Both the position numbers and the translations under genes were made by a program. 64,000 nt of DNA from Phycisphaerae bacterium (GTDB lineage: Bacteria; Planctomycetota; Phycisphaerae; Phycisphaerales; SM1A02). The notes beneath the pieces were generated by a model. That model searched no databases. It was not told the origin of the DNA and saw nothing but the letters and a program-made list of their open reading frames with translations. Location: NCBI GenBank assembly GCA_002709295.1, contig PAQL01000015.1:1-64000 (forward strand), written 5' to 3'. Shown in pieces: positions 8,832-16,297 of this stretch; the first letter of the stretch is position 1; each line of letters starts with the position of its first letter.

Positions 8832-9407
8832 ATGCCTCAGAACACCCTGGAATCGATCCACGCGACCACCATCGTCTGCGTCCGGGACGAGGCCTCCGTG
8901 GCCATCGCCGGCGACGGGCAGGTGACCCTGGGGGCGGTGGTTGCCAAGTCGTCCGCCTGCAAGATCCGAAGACTCGATGATGTCGGGCACGACCGGGCCG
9001 GAGTCCTGGTCGGATTCGCCGGCGGAGCCTCCGATGCATTCGCGCTGCTCGAGCGTTTCGAATCGAAGTTGAAGGCCACGCCCACCCAGCTGCTCAAGGC
9101 GACCGCCGAGCTTGCAAGGGACTGGCGGACGGACCGGGCGCTTCGACGGCTCGAGGCGATGATGATCGTCGCCGATCTGGAGTCGATGCTGATCGTCAGC
9201 GGGCAGGGGGATCTGATCGAACCCGACGACGGGATCGCCGCGATCGGTTCCGGAGGCCACTACGCCCTCGCAGCGGCTCGGGCTCTGAAGCGACGAAGCG
9301 ATCTCCCGGCCTCGGAGGTCGCGACCGAGTCGATGCAGGTGGCCGGAGAGATCTGCATCTACACCAACACCACCATCTCGCTGGAGACGCTCACTCGTCA
9401 GGGGTGA
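8832..9407 (+). CDS. hslV: HslV, peptidase subunit of the HslUV protease
   Basis: A 191-residue Ntn-hydrolase. The mature N-terminal threonine lies in [10 protein letters not shown] (Thr12), so an 11-residue propeptide must be removed; the same HATTI layout is known from the Bacillus HslV/CodW. Further family motifs are [57 protein letters not shown] and AGEICIYTN. With HslU it forms a two-ring ATP-dependent cytoplasmic protease. No hslU lies beside it, unlike the usual hslVU operon. ATG 8829 is a 1-codon-longer alternative; the promoter position favours 8832. Its 3' end overlaps the convergent ferredoxin-like gene by 17 bases. Confidence 0.95.
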   Translation: MPQNTLESIHATTIVCVRDEASVAIAGDGQVTLGAVVAKSSACKIRRLDDVGHDRAGVLVGFAGGASDAFALLERFESKLKATPTQLLKATAELARDWRTDRALRRLEAMMIVADLESMLIVSGQGDLIEPDDGIAAIGSGGHYALAAARALKRRSDLPASEVATESMQVAGEICIYTNTTISLETLTRQG

Positions 9408-9696
9408 GCGGGGGGTCCCGGTCGGGGGCGGTCTCCGGAGTCCGCTCGCCGGTCCTTCGATACCGGGTCCGCAGGGTCGCATACTCCGCGGGAGACACCG
9501 GAAGGTCCATGGGCTCGCCGTCCACGTGCTGCTGGTGGAGCTTCTTCAGAAAAGGGACGCACCACTGGCATCCGGTGCCCGCTCCCAGGCAGTCCGCCAT
9601 GCGGCTGGCGACCGGCGGGTCCTCGCGGGTCACGAAGTTGCGAAGCTTCCTGAGGCTCACCCGGAAGCAGAGGCAGACATGATCGTCGGGTTCCAT
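9391..9696 (-). CDS. BFD-like [2Fe-2S] domain protein
   Basis: A 101-residue protein. A CxC pair near the N-terminus (HVCLCFRVS) and GAGTGCQWC about 33 residues later give the C-x-C...C-x2-C cluster of the BFD-like [2Fe-2S] domain known from bacterioferritin-associated ferredoxin and from NirB/NifU proteins. It is probably a small cytoplasmic electron carrier or iron-release protein. The C-terminal 35 residues are polar and proline-rich. ATG 9696 was chosen because upstream in-frame codons run into the neighbouring gene. Its last 17 bases overlap the end of hslV tail to tail. No bacterioferritin gene is visible nearby. Confidence 0.75.
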   Translation of the reverse strand: MEPDDHVCLCFRVSLRKLRNFVTREDPPVASRMADCLGAGTGCQWCVPFLKKLHQQHVDGEPMDLPVSPAEYATLRTRYRRTGERTPETAPDRDPPLTPDE

Positions 9697-9727
9697 GACT
9701 GTGGTCTCGGAGTCCGCCTTCGAACGT

Positions 9728-10555
9728 TCATTCGCCGCCCGACGGGGACCCCGGCTGCTTCGCATCCGCGGGTTTCGCCTCGGGGTCGTGGTCGCCGATG
9801 GACTTGAAGTCGACCTTCCATCTCATCTCCACGCCGGGTGCGATGAACCGGGGGTTGTCGAACGGTCCGACCTCGATCCGCCGAGGGTTCCAGGAGATCA
9901 TGGGTTCGAAGACCCCGGTGAAGAGGAAGACCGGCGTCTCGCCCTCGGCGCGAAGTCCGGATCGACGGATGTTCTCGATGATCCGTGGAGTGACCTGGAT
10001 CTTGAAGGGATCGCCGCAGGCGACCTTCTCCTTCGGATTCCAGGGGGTGAGCTCGATGCCCGCCGCGGTGGGGCCCATGCGTTCCATTCCGGTGACCAGC
10101 ACCGGCCACTCGACGCGTTGCTTCAGCTTCCGGTTCGTCGCCGCGATCCACTTCTGCAGCCCGCGAAGAGCCCGGTTCCGACTCGCCTGGTCCGCCGCAT
10201 CCAGAGGCGACTCGATCTCTCCCGAGACGATCGCCTCGGCATGAACGGCACGGATCCGCTCGACCACGCCATCGGGACTGGCCTCGGGGATCTCGACCGT
10301 CTCGGCAGCGGGGGCGACCGCTCCGCCGGAGGAGGACTCGAGCTCCGCGATCCGCTTTTCGAGGCGTTCGATCTTTCGCATCGCCGCTTCCAGCGTCGCC
10401 TCCAGATCCGCGTTCCGTCCCTTGAGTCGTTCGTTCTCCCGGGCGAGGTCCGCCTCCCGGTTCTGGGCTTCCGCCGTCGTGACGAGGCCGGCAGGCACCG
10501 CCACCAGGAGGCAGATCGCCAGCACGAGGTGTCGAAGGTTCGAATCGTGGGTCAT
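9728..10555 (-). CDS. Secreted coiled-coil protein of unknown function
   Basis: A 275-residue protein with a cleavable signal peptide (hydrophobic core LVLAICLLVAVPAGLV, probable cleavage after TAEA). Residues about 35-75 are a heptad-like coiled coil (ENERLKGRNADLEATLEAAM). The remainder is a mixed domain with no motif I recognise; it contains an NP..KVACGDPF segment and ends in a polar tail. AGGAG lies 9 bases before the ATG at 10555, a clear ribosome site. It is divergent from the large operon at 10780, sharing a 224-base regulatory region, and its 3' end is 31 bases upstream of the ferredoxin-like gene, with which it may be co-transcribed. Confidence 0.7.
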   Translation of the reverse strand: MTHDSNLRHLVLAICLLVAVPAGLVTTAEAQNREADLARENERLKGRNADLEATLEAAMRKIERLEKRIAELESSSGGAVAPAAETVEIPEASPDGVVERIRAVHAEAIVSGEIESPLDAADQASRNRALRGLQKWIAATNRKLKQRVEWPVLVTGMERMGPTAAGIELTPWNPKEKVACGDPFKIQVTPRIIENIRRSGLRAEGETPVFLFTGVFEPMISWNPRRIEVGPFDNPRFIAPGVEMRWKVDFKSIGDHDPEAKPADAKQPGSPSGGE

Positions 10556-10716
10556 GTCGTGTTCTCCTGCGTGCGGGTGTCCCGCACCTTCACTGGATCG
10601 GTCGCTCGAGGGCCCCGACTTCAGAGTGCCCCCCCCGGAAGGCGTCCGGGGTGGTCCTGTGAAGGGTATGAGCCCCGGTTTCGAGGGAATGCGGAAATCC
10701 GGACGATCGGTATCGG

Positions 10717-10722
10717 TACTAT
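10717..10722 (+). promoter_or_regulatory. Possible -10 box (TACTAT) of the importer/MoxR operon
   Basis: TACTAT sits directly before the two 17-base direct repeats and would give a leader of about 50 bases. No good -35 box at 17 bases. The upstream GGAAAT...TCGGTA could instead be read as an ECF-type promoter. Confidence 0.3.
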
Positions 10723-10756
10723 TGTTCACAGTCCGAGGATGTTCACAGACCGAGGA
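10723..10756 (+). repeat. Two adjacent 17-base direct repeats upstream of the importer/MoxR operon
   Basis: TGTTCACAGTCCGAGGA (10723-10739) is followed without a gap by the same 17 bases with one change (T to A at the tenth base, 10740-10756). The pair lies 23 bases before the operon's ATG and before its Shine-Dalgarno site (GGAGG, 10770-10774), where a regulator or a translational repressor could bind. Confidence 0.75.
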
Positions 10757-10779
10757 CAGGCTCGATCGCGGAGGACCTC

Positions 10780-12639
10780 ATGCAGGAACTGGACACGCTC
10801 GTACGAATGGCCGCCCGGCGACTCGCCTTCACTCGATTTCTCGAGTGTCTGGTGCTGGTCGGCGTGTTCGGACTCGGAGCCCTTCTCGTCTGGACGGTCC
10901 TCTCCCGGGTGCTGCCGGTGCTGGCGACTCCATGGTGGATCCCCGCCGCGGTGGTCGGCGGTCTGATCCTGGTCGTCTCCATCCTGATCGGCTGGAGATC
11001 GGGTCGTGACCGGGTATCGGTGGCGGTGGCGGTCGATGATCGTCTCGGTCTCGATGACCGTCTTTCCACGGCCTTGCAGCTGGCCGATCGCGATGATCCG
11101 TTCGCGGTGGCCGCCGTGGCCGATGCGAAGCGGATCGCCTCCGATCCCTCGATCCGCGCCCGGGTCCGCGAGGCGTTCCAGCCCGACGCTCCCCACGGGT
11201 GGTGGGTGGCTTCGGTGTTGATCGTCGCCCTCGCAGGTGTCTGGACCATCGTGCCGCAGATCGACTACCTCGCCGCCTCGCAGAGGGACGAGGGCGGCGC
11301 CACCGCCGCGGCCCGCATGGAGACGAGGTCGCAGGTCGAGGAGATCATCGCCTCGGTCGAACAGGATGGTGACGGAGAGCTGGCCCCCGAGATCCAGGAG
11401 GCGCTCTCCGAGCTCGCCGATTCCGAGTTCGCCGCCGATCCCGACCAGCCCGAGATGACTCCCGAGGAGGTCCGCCGCGAGGCGCTTCGTCGGGTCGGAA
11501 GCATGGAACAGAAGATGCAGGAGCTTCTCGACGGCGAGGAGGCACGGCTCGACGAGACCCTGCGTGATTCACTCTCGGATCTGAACCCGGGCGAACTCGA
11601 GGATGCCGATGCCAGGCAGCTGGCCGAGGCCCTCGAGGCGGGGGACTTCAAGGAGGCCCTGGAGGCCTTCGACAAGCTCGCGGACAAGATCGACTCCGAC
11701 GGCATGACCGAGGATGAGAAGGCGCAGCTTCAGAAGGAGCTCGACGCCCTCGCGGAGGAACTGGACCGGCTCGCGGAGGATTCCGCGGCGCTCGAGGACG
11801 CCCTGCGTCAGGCCGGCCTGGACGGAGATCTCGCAAAGGACCCGGAGGCGTTGAAGAAGGCCATGGAGAACGCCACGATGAGCGAAAGCCGTCGCCAGGC
11901 GATCGAGGAGATGATCAAGTCCCGCTCCTCGGCATCCGATGCCCTCCAGAACCTCGCCGAGTCCATGCAGCAGATGGCTCAGCAGTGCGAGAACGGTCAG
12001 CAGCAGGGGCAGCAGGGCCAGCAGAGTCAGCAGGGCCAGCAGCAGGGGCAGGAGACCCTCAGCGAACTCGAACGGGCGCAGCAGATGCTCCAGCAGGCCC
12101 GGGCCGCTCAGGGGCAGTGCCAGAACGCCTGTGACAAGATGGGCTCCGGACTGTCCAAGTGGGCGGCGGGGCTTCCACAGGACGGCCAGGGTCAGGGCCA
12201 GGGTCAGGGCCAGGGTCAGAACGGCGCCGGCGGCTTCGGCAACCGTGGCCAGGGTGGCGGAGGGGATGCACCCATCGCACCAACGCCCAGCGGCACCGTC
12301 GATCAGCGCGAGAAGGTCGAGAATCGGGGCGGTGACATCATCGCTCGCGAGATGATCGAGGGCGAGGTGGTCGTGGGCGAGTCCAAGGCCGCCCTGAAGC
12401 GGATCGCGGATCGCATCGCCAAGGGCGAGGAGGAGGGGATCGGCGAGGATCCGGTGCCGCCGCATCTTCGCGATGTCCATCGTCACTACTTCGGCGAGGT
12501 TGAGAAGCGCATTCGAGCGGTCACCGCGGAGAAGGAGACCGCCGGCAAGGCGGACGCCGCACCCGCGAAGGGATCCGAAAAGGGCTCCGGGTCCGGTGAG
12601 GACCCGGGCACGTCGAGCGAGCCGGCCTCGGGCGAATGA
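10780..12639 (+). CDS. Membrane protein with long coiled coil and Gln/Gly repeats
   Basis: A 619-residue protein with a strong Shine-Dalgarno site (GGAGG, 5 bases before the ATG). Two membrane spans at about 22-43 and 53-70 are followed by a charged loop, a third span near 143-162, and a long acidic helical region (180-400) rich in Glu, Ala and Leu. Residues 405-430 are Gln-rich (QQQGQQGQQSQQGQQQGQ) and 465-475 a GQGQ run. The C-terminal part has a compact segment (DPVPPHLRDVHRHYFGEVEK) and a Gly/Ser/Glu tail. Proteins of this build occur beside MoxR/VWA genes in planctomycetes; function unknown. As first gene of the operon and 4 bases overlapped with the next, it may organise the complex. 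Confidence 0.75.
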   Translation: MQELDTLVRMAARRLAFTRFLECLVLVGVFGLGALLVWTVLSRVLPVLATPWWIPAAVVGGLILVVSILIGWRSGRDRVSVAVAVDDRLGLDDRLSTALQLADRDDPFAVAAVADAKRIASDPSIRARVREAFQPDAPHGWWVASVLIVALAGVWTIVPQIDYLAASQRDEGGATAAARMETRSQVEEIIASVEQDGDGELAPEIQEALSELADSEFAADPDQPEMTPEEVRREALRRVGSMEQKMQELLDGEEARLDETLRDSLSDLNPGELEDADARQLAEALEAGDFKEALEAFDKLADKIDSDGMTEDEKAQLQKELDALAEELDRLAEDSAALEDALRQAGLDGDLAKDPEALKKAMENATMSESRRQAIEEMIKSRSSASDALQNLAESMQQMAQQCENGQQQGQQGQQSQQGQQQGQETLSELERAQQMLQQARAAQGQCQNACDKMGSGLSKWAAGLPQDGQGQGQGQGQGQNGAGGFGNRGQGGGGDAPIAPTPSGTVDQREKVENRGGDIIAREMIEGEVVVGESKAALKRIADRIAKGEEEGIGEDPVPPHLRDVHRHYFGEVEKRIRAVTAEKETAGKADAAPAKGSEKGSGSGEDPGTSSEPASGE

Positions 12640-13706
12640 CACGAGCGATCGGGAAGATCCTGGCCGCGTACCTGCTGGTCACCCTCGGCCTCGGTTGCGG
12701 CGAGGATCCGGATCGACCGGAGGTGGTCGCCTACGTCTCGGCCGACCGCGCGATCGCGATCCCCGTTCTCGAGGCGTTCACCCGTGAGACGGGCATCAGG
12801 GTCCGTCCGCTCTTCGACACCGAGGCCACCAAGACCACCGGTCTGGCGAATCGAATCCGCCGGGAACGGGATCGTCCCCGGGCCGACGTCTTCTGGAGTT
12901 CGGAACCCTTCGCGGTCGAGCAGCTGGCCTCGGAGGGCCTTCTGGCCCCGGCCGTGCATCCGCTGCTGGAATCACATCCCCGGGAGTGGCGACGTCCCGA
13001 TGATCGATGGTTCGCCTTCGCGGGTCGGGCCAGGGTGATCGCATTCGATCCCGAGCGGATCCCGGTCGAGGATCTGCCCGGTTTCTGGTCCGACCTTGTC
13101 GATCCCCGCTGGAACGGAAGGATCGCGATGGCGGATCCCCGCTTCGGCACCACCCGCGGGCACATCGGTGCGATCGAGGTGCTGGGCGAGCTCGGACCCT
13201 CGAAGCTCTCCTTCGAGGACTGGATCGAGGGCCTCGGTCGCAACCGGGTGCGTCTCATGCCGGGTGGCAACGCGGCCACCGTCGATGCGGTCGTGCGCGG
13301 AGAGGTCCTGCTGGGGCTCACCGATTCCGATGATGTCCGGGCGGTGCGTCGCCGCGGCGTCGAGATCGGCGCGATCGCCCCCCGGCATCTTGCCGAGGGT
13401 GTGCCCGACGGCGGCACGATGCTGGTCCCCAATGCCGCCGGCGTGGTCGAGGGTTCCGAACATCCGGATCTCGCGGCGAGACTGGTCGCATTCCTCGCCT
13501 CCGCCGAGGTCGAGCGCATGCTCCACGATTCGCCCAGCGGGAACCTTCCGATCGCGCACCCGACGATCCTCGACGACGAGCCTGAAGCAGCGGACTCGAT
13601 CCGCGCTCCGGACCCCCTGGTGGTGTCGATCCCCGACGTCGCCGGGGGCATGGACCGGGCCGTCGATTCGGCGATGGACCGGTTTCTCGATCGGGGCGAG
13701 CCGTGA
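12636..13706 (+). CDS. Iron(III)-type ABC transporter solute-binding lipoprotein
   Basis: A 356-residue protein with lipobox LGLGC near residue 21. The body matches family 1 extracellular solute-binding proteins of the FbpA/FutA type: an opening beta strand (VVAYVSADRAIAIPVLEAF), KTTGLANRIRRE, ADVFWSSEPF, then DPRWNGRIAMADPRFG and a C-terminal helical lobe. These proteins bind ferric iron or, in related members, other anions and phosphonates; the ligand cannot be read here. The ATG overlaps the previous stop (ATGA) and its stop overlaps the permease-NHL gene, so binding protein and permease are one unit. No ATPase gene is present in the window. Confidence 0.85.
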   Translation: MTRAIGKILAAYLLVTLGLGCGEDPDRPEVVAYVSADRAIAIPVLEAFTRETGIRVRPLFDTEATKTTGLANRIRRERDRPRADVFWSSEPFAVEQLASEGLLAPAVHPLLESHPREWRRPDDRWFAFAGRARVIAFDPERIPVEDLPGFWSDLVDPRWNGRIAMADPRFGTTRGHIGAIEVLGELGPSKLSFEDWIEGLGRNRVRLMPGGNAATVDAVVRGEVLLGLTDSDDVRAVRRRGVEIGAIAPRHLAEGVPDGGTMLVPNAAGVVEGSEHPDLAARLVAFLASAEVERMLHDSPSGNLPIAHPTILDDEPEAADSIRAPDPLVVSIPDVAGGMDRAVDSAMDRFLDRGEP

Positions 13707-16204
13707 TCGGGGTTCCGGGGTGGCGGGTCTGGAGATCGATCGCCTGGTTGGCGTTGATCGCGATGCTGCTTCCGGTGCTCGCGGGCATCGCGGCCGCGGT
13801 CCCGGACTCGGAGGCCGTCGATCCCGAGACGCTCGGGTTCCGAGGCGGGGAGGTCCTCCTCGCCACGATCGCATGGTCGACGGGGCTCGCGGCGGTCGCG
13901 GTGGTGCTGGCGCTGTTTCCCGCCTCCCGGATTCGTCGCTGGGCCCGGGACGGTCGAGGTCTGATCCTCGCGGCGTGGTTGATTCCGATCTTCCTGCCGC
14001 CGGCGCTCCTCTTCGATGCCTGGTGGATCCAGGCGGGCCCCGACTCCTGGATCGGACGGGCCGCCGGCGAGTCCGATCGGGTGCCGTTGCTGCGGAGGGG
14101 CGTGCTGGCGATCGGACTGCTCGGCACCGGCGTGCCCCTGGCCACCTGGATCATGGCCGCGCTGCGAAACCCGGCCGCGGATTCCGATCGGATGCTGATG
14201 CTCCAGGATCGACCCGGCATCGGGGTGGCGGGCAGGAACGCATGGCGTCGACATCGCTGGATGCTGCTGATCACCTGGGCGGCCACCGCCGGCATCATCG
14301 CCGGTCTCACCGTGCCCTTCGACCTCGCCCAGGTCCGGACCTGGGGATTCGAACTGCGCACCCTCGACACCCGTGGCGCCACGCCCGGAACGCTCCTCCG
14401 CGTGGGTGGTCCGGGTCTCCTGGTTGCGCTGGCGGCCTCCCTGGCGATCATTCGCATCGGAGCCTTCGGTCACCGGGAGGGACGCGGGCCTTCGCGACCG
14501 CCGATCACGATTCGAACCAAAGGCGATCGTCTGCGGGGACTCTGTTCGCTGGTGATGTGGATCCTGCTGGTGGGGGGACCGCTGACGATGCTGGTCACCC
14601 GTTCCCTTGATCAGGATCTGAGCACCACCCGCGCCCTGCACGGCGAAGCCGCGCTGGGGACCCTGATCCTGGCCGCGGGGGGGGGCGTTCTCGGCGCCGT
14701 CACCGCACTGGGGTTCACGATCTGGAGGGCGGGCACTCGAGGAACGCGAGAGGCGAGGGGTTGGATCTGGGTGGTCCCCCTGCTGGGCATGGTCGCCTTC
14801 ATGCCCGCCACCTTGATCGCGGTCGGTGTCGAATCCGCCTGGAATCGGCCGGGGGTGGAGCGGTTGATCGACGGACCACTGCCGACCATTCTGGCCGTCG
14901 CGGCTCGTACCGCCATCGTCCCCGCCATCATCGGCGCGGTCCTCGGCGGTTCGATCGGCGACCTGCCGCGTCTGGACGCTCCTCGAGGACTGCGAGACGG
15001 CTGGCGGGCGGCCCGTCCCGGGTTCAACGCCGCTCTGGCGGCGGGATTCCTGGTTGGAGGTACGCTGGCCGCCGGGGAGATTCCGGTGACGGCAAGGGTC
15101 CGTCCTCCGGGCTTTCCGACCCTGACCGGGACCCTGCTCGACGCGATGCACTACCAGTACGCCGACTCCGTCCTGCCGGTGATCGTCCTGCTCGTGATCG
15201 CGGCGGGCATCGCCGCGGTGCTCGCGGTGCGACTCACGGGGGTCCTGCGCAGCTCCGTTCCCGCCGTTCTGGGCATGGCATCCCTGCTGGTGCTGCCCTT
15301 CGGGTGTGATGCGGGTGAGGAGTCCTCGGAGCGCAACCCGGTCGAGCACCGGATCGCCTTCGGAAGGCCTGGCAACATCGAGGGCCGTTTCGACTATCCA
15401 CGCGCGATCGCCCTCGATGAATCGCGCGGTCGGGTCTACGTGGTGGACAAGAGCGCGAGGGTGCAGCGGTTCTCGCTGGACGGCGAACTCGAGACGTGGT
15501 GGCGGATGCCGGCCTACGAGAACGGGAAGCCGACGGGGATCGCCGTCGACGAGGACGGCCGGGTCATGGTGGCCGACACTCATGAACAGCGCATCGCGAT
15601 CTTCTCGCCCGAGGGCGAGCTGCTCGAGACCCATGGACGTCTGGGGACCGAACCGGGGGAGTTCATCTATCCGACCGATGTGGTCCGCGGCCCGGACGAC
15701 ACCTGGTTCGTCTCGGAGTACGGGGGCAACGACCGGATCCAGATCTTCGACTCGGACTGGAATCCGATCGGGGTGATCGGTTCGTTCGGCGAGGCGGTGT
15801 TCGAGACCGAGGGGGAGCTCCTGCTCGCACGACCCCAGTCGATCTTCTGGGATGCCGGACGGGAGGAGCTCTACATCGCCGATGCGGTGAATCATCGCAT
15901 CGTGGTCACCGATGCCACGGGCAGGCGTCTCCGGATCCTCGGAGGCCCGGGGATCGATCCCGGACGTCTGAGCTATCCCTACGACCTCGCACTCGAACCC
16001 GACGGAACCCTGCTGGTCGTGGAGTTCGGGAACAACCGGATACAGCGACTCGACGCCTTCGACGGTCGTCCCCTCGGGGTGTGGGGAGGAACGGGAGTCG
16101 AGCCCGGACGACTGCGATATCCCTGGGGTCTCGATGCCGGAGACCGCACCATGGTGGTCCTGGACAGCGGCAACAGCCGGGTGCTGGTCGGAGACCGTCC
16201 GTGA
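13703..16204 (+). CDS. ABC transporter permease fused to a six-repeat NHL propeller
   Basis: An 833-residue continuous frame. Residues 1-505 carry about 12 membrane spans. The segment LAAGEIPVTARVRPPGFPTL, followed by a last span, matches the end of iron(III)-type (FbpB) permeases. A positively charged turn follows (RLTGVLRSS, 510-518), then a hydrophobic stretch ending in VLPFGC (Cys535), which looks exactly like a lipoprotein signal. Residues 560-833 contain six NHL repeats (for example NKPTGIAVDEDGR-type, YPYDLALEPDG, NNRIQRLDAF), a full propeller. The topology puts the propeller outside the cytoplasmic membrane. Either it is one fusion protein or an internal GTG start (15227) also yields a separate NHL lipoprotein. 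The fused arrangement is unusual. Confidence 0.82.
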   Translation: MIGVPGWRVWRSIAWLALIAMLLPVLAGIAAAVPDSEAVDPETLGFRGGEVLLATIAWSTGLAAVAVVLALFPASRIRRWARDGRGLILAAWLIPIFLPPALLFDAWWIQAGPDSWIGRAAGESDRVPLLRRGVLAIGLLGTGVPLATWIMAALRNPAADSDRMLMLQDRPGIGVAGRNAWRRHRWMLLITWAATAGIIAGLTVPFDLAQVRTWGFELRTLDTRGATPGTLLRVGGPGLLVALAASLAIIRIGAFGHREGRGPSRPPITIRTKGDRLRGLCSLVMWILLVGGPLTMLVTRSLDQDLSTTRALHGEAALGTLILAAGGGVLGAVTALGFTIWRAGTRGTREARGWIWVVPLLGMVAFMPATLIAVGVESAWNRPGVERLIDGPLPTILAVAARTAIVPAIIGAVLGGSIGDLPRLDAPRGLRDGWRAARPGFNAALAAGFLVGGTLAAGEIPVTARVRPPGFPTLTGTLLDAMHYQYADSVLPVIVLLVIAAGIAAVLAVRLTGVLRSSVPAVLGMASLLVLPFGCDAGEESSERNPVEHRIAFGRPGNIEGRFDYPRAIALDESRGRVYVVDKSARVQRFSLDGELETWWRMPAYENGKPTGIAVDEDGRVMVADTHEQRIAIFSPEGELLETHGRLGTEPGEFIYPTDVVRGPDDTWFVSEYGGNDRIQIFDSDWNPIGVIGSFGEAVFETEGELLLARPQSIFWDAGREELYIADAVNHRIVVTDATGRRLRILGGPGIDPGRLSYPYDLALEPDGTLLVVEFGNNRIQRLDAFDGRPLGVWGGTGVEPGRLRYPWGLDAGDRTMVVLDSGNSRVLVGDRP

Positions 16205-16297
16205 CCGCCCGGACTTCATGCCTCCGGTGGCACGCCATTCCGGTTCTCGACGGGCACCACGCGGGTAGGCTTCCCATGCCGATGGAGGTGGCGACGA

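Noticed and set aside
12000-12230. CAG-rich tract as a simple-sequence repeat region
   Set aside because: It is coding (Gln/Gly runs) in frame with the coiled-coil protein and keeps synonymous variation, so it is a protein feature.
15227-16204. A separate NHL lipoprotein gene starting at GTG 15227
   Set aside because: The signal looks right, but there is no stop in the permease frame and no ribosome site before the GTG, so I annotate one fused gene and keep this as an alternative.
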